The notes under the pieces: model-generated | The model's input: only the letters and a program-made list of their open reading frames with translations | Databases searched by the model: none | What the model was told of the DNA's origin: nothing | In this document: positions 41,273 through 54,720 of the stretch, piece by piece | How the letters are laid out: each line of letters opens with the position of its first letter | Position numbering within the stretch: position 1 is the stretch's first letter | Assembly: GCA_022497155.1 (NCBI GenBank) | Contig: MU385769.1 | Location: 186,001 to 250,000, forward strand | DNA: 64,000 bases | Direction of reading: 5' to 3' | Source: Whalleya microplaca | Taxonomy: Eukaryota > Ascomycota > Sordariomycetes > Xylariales > Xylariaceae | Translations under genes and position numbers: made by a program

Positions 41273-44200
41273 ATGAACGAGAAACATTCGGACTCGGGAC
41301 CGATGGCGGCCCGGTCTGACCAAGACGTACAACCAGCCCAAGAAGCAGTAGATGCAGAACAGAGTTCTGTATCATCTAGCAGTAGCTCATCGGTCAATGC
41401 TAGCACTGCCCGGGTTACTCAGCTGGCGAGAACCCTCACTCAGGAAAGCATCCGATCTCATGTCCCTCAAGACGTGAACCCTTTCCTGAACCCATCACCT
41501 TCACTGGATCCAAACTCGACCGAGTTCAAACCGAAGGAATGGGCAAAAGCCTTGTTGCATGCTTTCGCCCAGGATCCGGAGAAGTACCCCCGACCACCCC
41601 TTGGAGCCTCATGGACCAATCTAGGTGTTTATGGTTATGGCAGAGAAACCGACTACCAGAAAGACATCTTCAATGTCCTCTTACGTGGCCCGCTGATGAT
41701 AAAGGAGTGGATTACGCAACGACGGCAGAAGGTACAGATCCTCAATGACTTTGATGGTTTGGTCAAAAGTGGCGAGATGCTGTTGGTCTTAGGCCGCCCC
41801 GGCAGGTGAGATATCTCTCGTCTGATTCAGATGCTCATCCAATAGCTAGCTAGCTAACAATATGTTATTAGCGGCGTGTCTACGTTGCTAAAAACTATCG
41901 CCGGCCAAGTCCATGGTCTCCATCTAGACCCTCAATCTCAGGTCAACTACCAAGGTTGGTGCAATGTCAGGATATTAGCATTCTACTCTAGCTAATAAGA
42001 GATCACAGGCATACCGTGGAGTGACATGCATAGCCGATTTCGTGGGGAAGTCATCTACCAAGCCGAAACCGACGTTCACTTCCCTCAACTTACTGTCGGC
42101 CAAACATTGCTATTCGCTGCGTTGGCACGAACTCCTAAGAATCGTCTACCCGGTGTCAGCCGCAACGTATATGCACAACACCTAAGAGATGCTGTCATGG
42201 CCATCTTTGGGATATCACATACCATAAATACGGCACTAGGCAATGACTTTATCAGGGGTGTCAGTGGTGGCGAGCGTAAGCGGGTGAGCATTGCTGAAGT
42301 CACACTCAACCAAAGCGCCATTCAGTGTTGGGACAATAGCACCCGTGGGCTAGACAGTGCAACTGCCCTTGAGTTTGCAAAAACTCTCCGACTTTCTACG
42401 GAGCTTGGTGGCACAGCTGCTATCGTAGCTATTTACCAAGCTTCTCAACCTGCATACGATGTAAGTGACGTGACACCGAATTTATTTCTAGTATTGGTTG
42501 CTTATGCCGTCTAGGTCTTTGACAAAGTCGCACTACTGTACGAAGGAAGGCAGATCTATTTTGGATACAAGGACGATGCCAAGAAGTATTTTACGGACCT
42601 CGGATACCATTGCCCAGAGCGTCAAACCACGGCTGATTTTCTCACATCTCTAACGAATCCGTCGGAGCGGATAGTTCAACCTGGCTGCGAGAAGACAGTA
42701 CCGAGGACCCCCGACGAGTTTGCAGAGGCATGGAAGAAGAGTGAAACCAGGGCACGGCTCCTGGAAGAAATTGCTACATTTGAGGAAGAATCACCCTTGA
42801 AAGGTGAGGACTTCGAAAAGCTCAAGAAGGCTCGAAAGACTCAGCAAGCCTCATTCACGTCAGTTAACCCCACACTCCTAAAATAATGATTTTGCTTCTA
42901 AGACTTTGGATAGGAGAAACAAATCCCCATATACGATCTCTATCCCCATGCAAGTCCAGCTCTGCATGACTCGAGGTTTCCAACGTCTATTAGGAGACAA
43001 GACATTCTTTATCGTTACTGTACTCGCTAACTTGATTATGTCATTGGCTCTGGGAAGTATTTACTATAACCTGCCACCTACGGTCGACAGTCTTAACCGC
43101 AGATGCATCTTGCTCTACTTCGCTATCCTGTTCAACGCGTTAAGCAGTGCTCTCGAGGTAAATGCCCTTAACCTAGGTTAGCATAACAGCAACTAACTCT
43201 TATAGATATTCTCCCTCTATGCCCAGCGACCAATTGTGGAAAAGCACTCTCGATATGCGTTGTATCATCCGTTCACTGAAGCAATATCTTCCATCATCTG
43301 CGAGTTTCCAAACAAAATTCTCTCGAGCATTGCTTTCAACATCCCCTTGTACTTCATGACACAACTAAGGCAGGAAGCCGGGGCATTCTTCATATTTTTA
43401 CTGTTCAGTTTCACTTGCACACTGACAATGTCGATGATCCTTCGAACTATCGGACAGACGTCTCGTACTGTTCAGCAGGCCTTGACACCCGCGGCGATCT
43501 TTATCTTGGCTTTGGTCATATACACGGGATTCATTCTCCCTACTCAAGATATGCAAGGTTGGCTTCGATGGATCAACTATCTAGATCCAATCGCATACGC
43601 ATATGAGGCTCTTGTCGCAAACGAGTTCTCAGGTCGCCAGTTCCCCTGTACTACATTTGTTCCCATGGGAGGTCCATATGCGAATGCCGCCCCGACCGAA
43701 AGGGCGTGTTCAGTCGCTGGAGCACTTCCGGGTCAAGACTTCATCAGCGGAGATATTTTTATCAACGCAAGCTTTGGTTACTACCGTTCTCACTTGTGGA
43801 GGTACGTAGAACATTTGTCACTGAAACCGGCCCTTTTACTAACCAAACACATAGAAATTATGGTATTTTGATTGGGTATATCGCTTTCTTCGTAGGGGTC
43901 TACATGTTCGCAGCAGAATATATGTCACTCGAGCCTTCCAAGGGTGAAGTGTTAGTTTTCCGCCGGGCACACAAGACAGTCACCAAGGCCAGGACTCAAG
44001 ACGAAGAGACTGGAGGCGTAGATATCCATCCTGTCAAAGAAACGATGACCCCTGGAGATGGAAATTCCGTGACTGCGAGTGGTCAACAGACTGTCAAGAT
44101 ACAGAACCAGGACTCGGTCTTCCACTGGAGCAATGTCTGCTATGACATAACAATTAAAGGGCGTCCCCGAAGAATCCTCGATCACGTTGATGGATGGGTC

Positions 44201-46332
44201 AAGCCCGGAACATTGACAGCACTCATGGTATGTCTCCCATTCACAATTTTGACACCCAAAATGAGTTACTGATGTATACACAGGGCGCAACAGGAGCAGG
44301 AAAGACAACCCTCTTAGATGTACTAGCTAGCCGCGTTAAAATGGGTGTAGTCACCGGTGACATCCTTGTCAACGGAATTCCGTGCGGAAAAGCATTCCAG
44401 AGGCAAACAGGATACGTTCAGCAGCAAGATATTCACCTAGAGACATCAACTGTCAGAGAGGCTTTGCGCTTCAGCGCTGTGCTTCGTCAACCATCGACTG
44501 TATCCACTGAGGACAAGCATGCCTATGTCGAAGAAGTCATTGCCCTTTTGAGCATGGAAGCCTATGCTGATGCAGCGATCGGTGTCCCAGGAGAAGGTAT
44601 GTATTGAGCTTTGACTGTCTAAATTGGATTCACTAATGTTCAATGCAGGTTTGAATGTCGAACAACGGAAGCGCCTAACGATAGGTGTCGAACTTGCAGC
44701 TAAACCGGACCTCTTGTTGTTTCTCGATGAGCCGACCTCAGGACTTGACAGCCAGACAGCGTGGTCAATTGCGGCTCTTATCAGAAAGCTATCGAATAAC
44801 GGCCAAGCGATCTTATGTACTATCCATCAACCTTCAGCTATGTTGTTCCAGCAATTCGATCGTCTTCTGTTGCTGAGTTTTGGAGGCAAGACAGTTTATT
44901 TTGGAGACATCGGACACAACAGCAAGGCTCTTACGACCTATTTCGAAAGCCACGGGGCGCATCCTTGCGGTGCAAGTGAAAACCCGGCCGAATGGATGCT
45001 GAGAGTCATCGGTGCTGCACCAGGAGCCCACGTTAATCAAGACTGGGCGCAAACTTGGCGCGACAGTAGCGAGTGCGCAGCTGTACAGAAGGAACTGAGG
45101 CTTCTCGAGCTACACCTCTCAGACAGTGCAAGGGTATCTCAAGCCGAGGAGACTATCACGTCGTATTATGCTTCTCCATTCCACCGTCAGTTCCTTATGT
45201 GCACAAGGAGAGCCTTCGAGCAATACTGGCGTACTCCTTCTTACGTCTACGCGAAATTGATCCTTTGCGGTGGTACAGTATGTATCTTTACCGTTTAACT
45301 ATGCTAGCATATGCTAACTCTCGACACAGAGTCTCTTCATCGGACTGTCGTTCTTTCAAGCGGAATTGACGGTGTCCGGCCTTCAACATCAGGAGTTCTT
45401 GATATTCATGTTGCTAGTCATCTTCGCCTTCCTCGTTTACCAGTCAATGCCTCACTTCATCATCCAGCGACTGCAATATGAAGGCCGCGAGGGCGCGTCT
45501 AGAATGTACTCGTGGTACGTTTTCATTCTAGCTAACATAGTTGTCGAGTTGCCCTGGGCTACCCTGGCTTCGCTTCTCGTGTTCTTCCCATTCTACTATC
45601 TTGTTGGGATGAACGAAAACGCCATACCTACGAATTCGGTCGCCAACCGTGGTGGGTTCATGTTCTTGATCACCTGGTCATTCATGATCTTCCAGTCTTC
45701 CTTCACAGACATGGTCATTGCCGGACTAGAGACAGCCGAGCTCGGTGCTATCGCAGCTCTCCTCTTGTTTGCCTTGTCATTGATCTTCTGCGGGTAAGTC
45801 ATCTTCAAAGCACGTTTGACATCAGAGTCACTAAATACTTCGCAGTGTCATGGTTCCTCGGGCCTCCTTGCCCGGTTTCTGGATCTTCATGTACCGCGTC
45901 TCGCCATTCACGTACATCATCAGCGCTATGCTCTCTAACGGCGTGGCCAACCACGAAGTGCATTGCGCCGACATCGAGCTCTTAATTCTTCAACCACCGG
46001 CCGGCCAGACATGCGGCGATTACTTGGGACCATTCACGCAACTCGCTGGCGGCGCTATATACAACCCAGAGGCGACATCAGGCTGCGAGTTTTGTCCTGT
46101 GGTAAACAGCAACACCTTCCTTGAATCCGTCGACATCTACTACGAGGACAGGTGGCGAAACCTTGGCCTCGTTTGGGCCTACATTGTTTTCAACTTCGGT
46201 GCTGCTCTGTTCTGCTACTGGCTGGCTCGAGTTCCCAAGACCTTCAGCTGGAAAGCTGAGTGGGAGAGATTTGTAACAAAGGTTGGTAAGAAGCAGACGC
46301 AAGCTACACAGGAAAATGCGTCTACCAATTGA
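41273..46332 (+). CDS. Full-size PDR-type ABC transporter (ABCG)
   Basis: Eleven exons: 41,273-41,805; 41,872-41,954; 42,009-42,460; 42,515-42,858; 42,914-43,157; 43,206-43,801; 43,855-44,227; 44,284-44,596; 44,649-45,277; 45,330-45,793; 45,846-46,332. Total 4,518 coding bases, 1,505 residues, introns 48-66 bases. Order is NBD1-TMD1-NBD2-TMD2, the pleiotropic drug resistance topology, so a plasma-membrane efflux pump for hydrophobic compounds is expected. A Ser-rich N-terminus (SSSSSSS) comes first. NBD1 has the degenerate Walker [13 protein letters not shown], signature [13 protein letters not shown] and Walker [20 protein letters not shown]2 has canonical Walker [13 protein letters not shown], degenerate signature [15 protein letters not shown] and [18 protein letters not shown]1 shows [16 protein letters not shown] and the PDR_CDR region [15 protein letters not shown]2 shows [16 protein letters not shown] and the Cys-containing extracellular loop. 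Usual family length is about 1,400-1,550. Nothing is broken; in NBD1, Val replaces the Cys more usual in this asymmetric site. Divergent from the Zn2Cys6 factor. Confidence 0.95.
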
Positions 46333-47071
46333 AGTGGATGTAACAGGTCGTCAAAAGCATAGCCTACTCTAGAAGGGCCGGTTTATTAGAGGAAAGCTTT
46401 CCTTGATTAATGATATAAAAAAAGTGAGGCTTGCAAGTTAGAGGTAATATTGTTTTATTTCATTTCTGTCAGTAGATGGTATTTTGGGTATGCCATAGAT
46501 CCGTGGAGTATTGGGTTCAAACCTTGCATGCCCCCATCTGTACGGTATTTGTATAATAGTCTAGATAGAACTAAGAAAGGCAGAAAGGGTTTTCTTTCTA
46601 GCGCCTCACACAACTAGGCTGTTAGGTTACTGTGTTTGCTCACAAGTCCCGACATTATTATAATCATGTCATTACTTTACCAACTTTTAAGCCAGAGCCG
46701 ACGCTTTTTCGCTTAAACAGTATATACTTGAAATATGTATATTATACTGAATTATAGCGTTGTGATGCATGCCTGCCTTGGCGTTTGTTTCTGTGAAGAA
46801 TATGGGTAAGGGGAGATGCCAGATGCTAGGTAGCATCGAGTTAGCACTGCACAGACCACATCTTAATTCACCATTAAGCACAGGCCGTAACAGGGGCAGC
46901 CCTCAAGTGGTCATTGTCTCATTTATCAGAACGATGGCTTGACTATATATGTAATGGCTAGAGTAACGATTAGAGTTGTGTCTATATCAATAATAATGTG
47001 CTTTCTGCTTGTTGTAACCCTAGTAGCAGATATAGTTGGCCTTATAAAGAAGTAGGTAAACGCTGGTGAAA
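46333..47071. other. 3' flank of the ABC gene up to the transposon
   Basis: Balanced-composition sequence without a supported gene; a 64-codon frame on minus has no features. It ends at the target duplication of the hAT element (47,072-47,079), so it is the left host flank of that insertion. Confidence 0.6.
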
Positions 47072-47100
47072 GCCTTTATTAAGGTTATAATTTACTCCAC
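47072..47100. repeat. hAT left target duplication and terminal inverted repeat
   Basis: The target duplication GCCTTTAT (47,072-47,079) is followed by the 21-base terminal inverted repeat. Sequence to the left is host flank of the ABC transporter gene. Confidence 0.8.
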
Positions 47101-47449
47101 CCACTCCACTAACGCCTCGAATGGAGTGAATAGGCCTTATTCCACGATAGAGTTATATAGAATAGATTTACGGGAAGGTTATATAGGGTGGGTGTATATT
47201 AGGTAGACATAGATTAAGTAATATTAGGCTACCGAATTAAAGCTATTTATAATTACCTTTATTACTTTTATTAGGCTTCCGCTTTTTTAACCTTTTGTTT
47301 ATTTTACTATTATTAGTTAAATTTTTAAACTAAGGTTATTTATATTTACGTCGTTTTAATTATAAACTAATTTAATAAAGTTTAGCTATTTTTTTACCCG
47401 CTCCGCTAATTTGTCGTTAGTTAACTTAAGAAACTTATAATCCTTTTTT

Positions 47450-48592
47450 TTTTTCCGCAATAAAATAAAAAAAAGGATTTAGCTTTTTAATAACGCTAGC
47501 CCTAAGCTATAAACGTAATACTTAATATATTATAATTATATTAGCTTAAAGGCGGCTTCGTAATGAAGTAACTATTTGCTTTATTACTAAAAAAAATCTT
47601 TTATATTCTATTAATATCGGTTAAATCGTAAGAAAATTTAAAGCTATTTTCGAAAGCTATAAATATTAATGCCTTTTTTTATGTTAATATTTAAGCGGAT
47701 TTTAAATCTCGCTATTATTTAGCCCCGGATAGCCTATTTAATATTAATATTTGTCTACCTCTTAAGGCAAGTTTAAACTTAATAACTTTTTTATTTAATT
47801 TCGGGCACTTTTATAAAATGTTGCGAAAAGATTTACATCCTTTTTTTGTCGTTTCGTTAGAGGCTTAAAGATATCTGCTAAAACTAAACTAGGTTTTCGA
47901 TAAAGCGGCAATAGGTCCTAATAATAATCCCTTATTTATACGTTTTTAATTATCTTTTTAGCTTAAATAATCTATCGCTATTAATAACTTTAATAATAAT
48001 CGAACTAATTTTAGCTATAAATTAAATAAAGAGTAATAACTATATAATAAATAGGAATTTTTTTAAGGAGTAAATAATATTTATTTATTTTTATTTATGC
48101 CAGATTAATATAAAAACAAAAGTATTTAAAATAAGAAAAGTTATTAGTTATTATTTTATATTTTTTAAGTTTTTCTAACAAATACTTAAAATTATTTAAA
48201 ACGTCTTAAATATTACTATATAACTTCTGCTAGCTATATTTACGCTAATAAGTAATGTCATTACTTTTAAGTATATAAATAATACTTTCGAAATAATATA
48301 ATAATTACTAGAAATGCTCGATTACTTTTTAGTTTATTTTTAATAACTAATTAATAAATTAATAAATAAACGGTATAATATTAAGATTTTAACGTTTATT
48401 GTTTTTTTGCCAGTTTTAAGTTTTTTTAAAAATTAGCCTATTAATATAACGGCGGAAGTAAAAAGCGCGGTTTATTATATAATATTATAAAAGCTAGCGG
48501 GTATCGTTATTAAGGATTACGTCGAGCGGTTGCTTTTTATTTATCGGGTTTTATTTTTAGATATCTAATAAACAGTTTAAAAAATAATTTTA
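47450..48592 (-). pseudogene. hAT transposase, C-terminal part with dimerisation domain
   Basis: Continuation of the same reading frame on the other side of the inserted retrotransposon. Right after the junction the frame reads LLDI and then LDVILNNDTR, the hAT block that normally contains D(T/V)TRW. RAFYFRRYINRLIFKKT follows. Near 47,520-47,715 come NPLKY, KKRH, LSKIALNFLTI and IVTSLRSRLKANII, which match the hAT C-terminal dimerisation region. Stops are of the CAG/CAA/TGG-derived type. Together with 56,841-58,150 it makes a once complete transposase. Confidence 0.85.
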
Positions 48593-48597
48593 TTTAT

Positions 48598-48771
48598 TAA
48601 AAAAGGTTGTTATAGGGTAATAATATATATTATAAAATAGATAGAGATCTAACATTTAGGTTATAGCAGGGCTATAATCCTAAATGCTTAAAATCTTTTA
48701 TCTTTTTTATCTACTATTTTATTTTATTTAATTTAAGCTAGTTTAAAAGGCTTTTTTAAGGCCCTATATTA
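48598..48771 (-). repeat. Ty3 element LTR, left copy (3' LTR by coding direction)
   Basis: 174 bases, beginning TAAAAAAGGTTGTTATAGGG and ending GGCCCTATATTA, flanked on the left by TTTAT. It aligns without gaps to the right copy; the differences checked are C/T and G/A. By the minus coding direction it is the 3' LTR. No obvious polypurine tract was seen beside it. Confidence 0.88.
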
Positions 48772-49499
48772 AATGCTGCGGGATAAAAAAAACTCTATTA
48801 TTTTTAATAGCCTTATTTTAATCTAATAGATCTAATTTATAAATATTTATAAATTCTTATAAAAACGACTTTTTTTTCGTTTAAAAAGTTTCTTATTTTT
48901 AGCGCTTTTTTCTAACGCGATAATAAGCCTTCCTCCTATTTACCGTTATTAATATTTATTTATTAATTCGAAAAAACCTTCTTCCCGTAAATCTTTTTTA
49001 AATTTTTAATTATTATTGTTATATCTGTAGCCCTTTTATTTAATTAAATAGTTATAACCGTTTTTATAATAATTAAGTCTATAATTAAAAATTATTTTTA
49101 TTTTAAATATAAATATTATATTTAAGTCTTCGTTTTAATTAAAAACTACCGGTCTAGGTAAAAAACTTATATAATAAAAAAGATTTTTACTGTTAAAACC
49201 GGAAAATAGATATATAATTAAAATAATTAAATAAATATCGATATTTTTTCTAAAGTTTAATTTATAAATATTATACTTTATTCGCTTAATTATTTTATAT
49301 AAGCCGGCGTACTATTAAACTAGCTTTTTTTTAGGCTTACCCGAAAGGTTATATCCGTTATATAATTTAAAATATACCTTATTTTTTTTCTTAAACTTTA
49401 TTAATTTATATTTTTAATTATATAATTTTTTAGCTCGTAAAATTACGAAATCCATAAATAGCTTGGCGTCTTTATAAATATATTTACGTAAAAATCGGA

Positions 49500-50300
49500 T
49501 ATTTTCGTAACGTTAAAAATTGTTTAAAGTTATAAATAAATCGTTCGGTTTAAAAATCTTAAATCTAAAAAGTATTTTATATGTAAAAAATTTAATCGAA
49601 TCGCTATATACGTTATTAAAATTCTATTATAATACCGGTAATACGTTTATCTAATTAAACTTAAGATTTTTAAAATAATAATACCGAAAAGCGATTTTTA
49701 TTATTTAATTCTTACGTTTAAATAACCCGTTACCCTATAAATAATATATTATAATTATTAGTAATTTTATTCCGATTCCTTTTTAAAACCTTATTTAAAA
49801 TTTTAAAATAAATTTCTTATTTCGATTAAAAATAATTCCAAATAATATTTTTTAATCGGATAAAAATAATTATTTAATAAAAATTACGCCTTAATTTTTT
49901 GCCGTATATTTTTTATTTCCGGAAATAAAAAATATACGTTTTAACGTAACGTATATAACTATTATTAATATATTGTAATATTCCTTATCAGTTTTTTTTA
50001 ATTTTTAAAATATATTTTCCGCTAATACTTTCGGGAATTCTAAAATAAAATTTATTACGATAATATATATAAGTAATAAATCAAAAAGCCTAATTAGTTA
50101 ATAATTGCCGGAAGGCTTATCTTAGCTAATCTTATATATATTGTATACCGGGTAATACTTAATATATTTTTTAGCTAAATATAATTTACGCGTAATTACG
50201 TATCTGTTAAATTCCTTAAATATTTGTTCTAATTCTTAATAATACTTACTATTGTGCGCTATTTCCAAAAATTCCTTAATTATACCAAAAAATATATATA
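49500..50300 (-). pseudogene. Degraded integrase of the Ty3 element
   Basis: The minus frame around 50,290-50,130 preserves the zinc-finger region spacing (EIAHNSKYY..., FKEFNRYVITRKLYLAKKYI, YYPVYNIYK); in the family these are H..H and C..C, and here Cys has become Tyr (TGT to TAT). The catalytic core follows: IIVINFILEFP, where the first catalytic Asp of the D-D-E triad (usually DFI) is Asn, and later KRIFFISGNKKYTA. Confidence 0.75.
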
Positions 50301-51379
50301 ATCGATATTTTTTACGCCTATCGATATTATATAACAATTTATCGATAATAGTAAATAAGTACCCGGGCTTAAAAAAAGTAACAGTATTTTTACTACCTTT
50401 TATTACGTCGATAATATATTTATATTTAATATCTTTTTAATAAACGTCTATAAAACGCTAGCGTATTATATTATTTATAACCGTTTTACTTACAACAAAC
50501 CATACTTAGTTAAAAATAAATTCCTTATTAAACCGTTTTAGTTTACCGTTTATATCGGCTATATTTCCGATAGCTAAAAAATAACTAAAAGTATTTAAGA
50601 TATAATTAATTTTATTAAAAATATAATATATTTAAAAGCTATATTATAACAAATAAATTAATACGTTTATAAGCCGGTAATTTATATAATCCGAAAACGA
50701 AATGTTTAAAAATATCTAATTAAAAATACCTTTAGTTGCGGAATAATCGGTAAAAATAATTATAAAATATTTATAAGCTTTTAATATTGTACGTAAATAT
50801 TTTATAGCCTATACGATATAAGCTATTTTTAATTCGGAAAGCCCGTATTATGTTTCCGTTTACAATAAACTCCGATTTAAAAATATAATTAGCTCGATTT
50901 ATAATCCCGATATTAGCTAATTTATAATTTATTTATAGCCGTCTTTAATGTAAAAAAATATAATACCGAAACCGCGTTTTACCGATATATTTATTTATAT
51001 ATATAGAATCTTATTTAAATTATAATAATATAATATAATATACTTATAGATCGCTTATTATATAGTTTTAAATAAAACCACTTTAGCTTTAATTAGTTTG
51101 TAATACGTAAATTTTATATATGCCTAACGATAACCAGAATTTTTCGGAAATAATTTACCGTCCTTCCGACTTTTAGTAAATAAAGCCGTTTTACGCTTTT
51201 ATAACGGTTTAAAAAGCCGCATATAAAATAATATTAAAAATTAAAAAAACCTTATCGCGCTTAAATACCTTTTTAAGAACTTAAGGTTTTTAGGGAATCG
51301 CTAATCGCTTATAGCCGCTAGTTGCTTATTAGTTATAGCTATTCTTAAAATATTTATGCGAAAACCGAATAATTTAATT

Positions 51380-52050
51380 AACGGATATTCTAAAAAAAAT
51401 TTTTTTAGAGAAAATAAAATACGCCGCTTTTAAAAAAAACCGAAAATAATTTTTAAATAAGTTAAGTGCTTTTTTTTCGAATCCGAAAAAATAATAATAT
51501 TGTTAATAAATACTTTCGTATAATAACGGTAATTCCGTAAAAGTTTATTTATAAACCGTTAAATATAAGCAAAGGAGTTTCGAAAGCTTATTATAGCTAT
51601 AATAAATCTCTTTAGTTTACGTAAATTAATAATTGTAAATTTATTTCGAAACTTATAATAGATAGTAAATTAATAAAAAAAACTAATAACGTCGACTATT
51701 ATAACCTAGGCTTTTTTTTATAACGAAATAATAATTTCGGCTTATAATAGCAAAAAGTAATTATCGGGTATTATAACCTTATTTAGTAAACGGAAATCGG
51801 CAATTATCTTATCCTTATTTTTACTTTTTATAATACGCTATATAATAAAAATAAGATGTATAAATAGCGTAAGCTTGTTTACCTATTTTATACGCCTTTA
51901 ATTGTATAACCTTTCGTATATTTTATTTAAAATCTTTATATTTTTTTTATTTAAAGGGTAAAAGTAATTATTTAATTTGTAATTTTATTATCCGTTTATT
52001 AAAGGTATTTTTATTTGCTTATTTTTTAAAATATTAATAATACCTTAGTT
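51380..52050 (-). pseudogene. Degraded reverse transcriptase of the Ty3 element
   Basis: Conserved blocks can be followed on minus: DFRLLNKVIIPDNYF (about 51,802-51,757), FRNKFTIINLR, IISFRNSFAYI.RFINKLLR (family: GF.NSPA..QR....LR) and the active site at 51,487-51,510, which now reads FINNIIIF instead of the family's (Y/F)(V/I)DDI(I/V)(I/V)F. Both catalytic Asp codons have become Asn by G-to-A changes, so the enzyme is dead. Confidence 0.82.
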
Positions 52051-53699
52051 TTTTTAGATTTTAAAAAACTCGTTAATAATTTGTAATACGTTTTTAGCTA
52101 TTTATTTATTGGCGCTATAAACGTAATAACCTAAATCTGTTTTAATTTTTAATAAGTTAGTTAATTTATAAATATTTAAAGTCGAATATAGCTCGGAAAT
52201 CCTCGGTTTAGGTATATTCTAAAATAGTTCGGCTGCCGTTTTAGTTATATTAAAGACTATATTAATTAAAAAGATATTACTAACTGACGCGGTTTAATTA
52301 TTAAAAGTTAGGCTTTATATTATTTCCGTAAAAAGTAACTAAACTAAATTATGCGGTACTGTATTAATAGCTATAGCGGTATTAAAAATGTCGATATTAA
52401 ATTTTATAGCTATAATTAAAGCTTGCGGAAGGCTAAAATTATTTAGTATAGCTAGTCCGGTTTTATTAGTTAAAACTTTTATTTTTATAGTTGCGCCAAA
52501 AGCGGTAGTAATAAATAAAAGTTTAAAATAATCTTTTTATATAGCTTAAAAAGATTTACTATTTATATATTTATTAATAAAGCTTAATCGCATACCCTTA
52601 TTTAATTCTAATAATTTATCGGATATATTTTTTATAATTATAATTTATGGCGTTTTAGCTTATAATACTAAACTAACTATTACCTAATAACTTAATATAA
52701 AGCTAAAATTGCGATTGTTAGGTAAGATTTTTTATTCCGCCGGAGTTTTTATTGTTTAGCCTAATGTTAAAAAAAAATTACGTTAGAATAAAACTTTTCG
52801 CGCGTAAAGCCTAATATTATAAAATACTATAAATAATACTTGGAAATTTATATTTAAAAAAGTAATTATATTTATATTATAATTTATAATTATACCGTAC
52901 GGGTAAAAAAAATTATTTCCTAATAATAGTTTGGGTTTAATATTATTTTTTAAAACCTATTCTAATTTTTAAAACTTTATAAAAATGTAATTACTATTAA
53001 ATTTATACCTAGGTATATAAAAAGTAAACGTTACTTAATGTTTTATTTAAATTTTTTTTTCCGACTTTTTTTATTTTTTTTTTGCGTTTTTTTACGGTAT
53101 ATTCGAAAATGTTTAAAAGTAATCGGGTAATTAGGGTACGACCTATACTAAAATTTTCGTATATATTTATATCGGGGGAATTTAATATAACGTAAATACT
53201 AGTTTTTAGGTAGAAATATTATAAATGTATCGTTTTACCGGCTTTTTTGCGAAATAGAGCCGACTTAATTTTTATTAGTTTATTTTTACGTAAATTATCT
53301 TTTATATTTACGTAGGTATAATTTATTAATTTAGGTTTAATACGGTAATTTAAAGCGTATTTATATAAATAAAAATATTAAAAAAAAAAATTACAGGAAA
53401 GAAATATTATATAATAATTATAATAAATATGTCTATTTACCGGTTTTAGCGAAAATATTTATAACGTTTCGTTAAGATAGATTATATAATATTTTATATA
53501 TTTTTTTTATCGGTTATTTAAGTTAAATTTCCGGAAGTAATAATTGCATTATATTATTATATCGAAAATTATAAATTTATTATCTGTTTCGATATTTAAA
53601 AAATCCAAATTAGTATTTTCGGATAAGTTACTTATAAAATTTATATCGTTTAATAAAAAGGTATCTAATAAGTCGGAATTACTTTTATTACCTGTATAA

Positions 53700-54720
53700 T
53701 TAGCTTTATTTTTATCGCGAGATTTTTTTTTGTCGCGTTTTCGGGAGTCGCGATCGCGTTTCCGTTTGTTTTTGCCTTTATAATCTAACTTACGGTTTTT
53801 GTAATTTATATAGTCCTTATAATTTTTGCGATTTTTGTAATTTCTATAACAGCTTTTACGGTTGCGAAATCTATTATAATGGCAGAACTTATTACGGAAT
53901 TTGCCGGAGCGTTTAATATTTTTATTATTTTTAGTTAACCGTAAATTTTTTTCGGAATATTAATTAATACGTAATACTTATTACTTAATAGTAATTCCGG
54001 GATATTTTTTATTTATAGCCGCAAATAAAATTAGTTTTATTTTTATAATATATATTATATATTATTTAAATATTTTATAAACTTATAATGCCCGAAAGTA
54101 TTTTTTAACTTTAAAATTTATATCTATTTAAATCTAAACTATTATTCCGTATTAGTTAAAATTATATTTATTTAAAATTCTTATAGCTCGCGTATATCGT
54201 AATTTCTTTTAAACGTACTAATTAAATGCTACTTTATTACTTATTATATACCTTAATTTTATTTTAGTTTTAGTAAATTCGGTAATAGTTTATATTAGTT
54301 ATATAATAAAACGTATTATTAATTAATCGAGAATATTTATTAAGCTATAGACTTATATATTTATATATTTTTCTGTTAATACCTTAACGTTTTATTATAT
54401 AATAGCCTAGCCTCCTAATAAAATCTTAAATATAAAAAGAATCTAGGCCGCATTATTTTATCGAGTTTTCTAATTTTTAATAAACGAATAAATGTGTTTA
54501 ATAAAATAATATATATCTGTAAAAATTAAAAAGCTATTATTAATAATTATTCTAAGGTTATATTTATTATAATAGTCGGAATTAAATATTCCGATTTCCT
54601 TACGCTTTAATTTATTAAGTCGACCGGAATTACTTGCTATATTAATTATATAAAAGGTATATTTCCGGCCGCTATTATTTTTAGGCGGGAAATTCGGAAT
54701 TATCCCGTTATTTAAAAAAA
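53700..54720 (-). pseudogene. Degraded gag of the Ty3 element
   Basis: Around 54,650-54,400 the minus frame gives a block (EIGIFNSDYYNKYN, then FTDIYYFIKHIYSFI) resembling the fungal Ty3 gag core (GYFDP... followed by a D-F helix). Toward 53,750 it becomes very basic (KNKRKRDRDSRKRDKKK), as expected for a nucleic-acid-binding gag C-terminus. A canonical CX2CX4HX4C knuckle is not legible. Confidence 0.6.

Noticed and set aside
47094..47140. CCACTCC/GGAGTG repeats read as an independent minisatellite
   Set aside because: Similar repeats occur at 61,811-61,875 just inside the opposite inverted repeat, so they are better explained as subterminal repeats of the hAT element.
48608..48771. Shorter 164-base LTR beginning at TGTTATAGGG
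   Set aside because: The TG start is tempting, but no target duplication fits it. Extending to TAAAAAAGG gives equal copies, a perfect TTTAT duplication and a restored hAT frame; the lost CA on the coding strand is explained by RIP.
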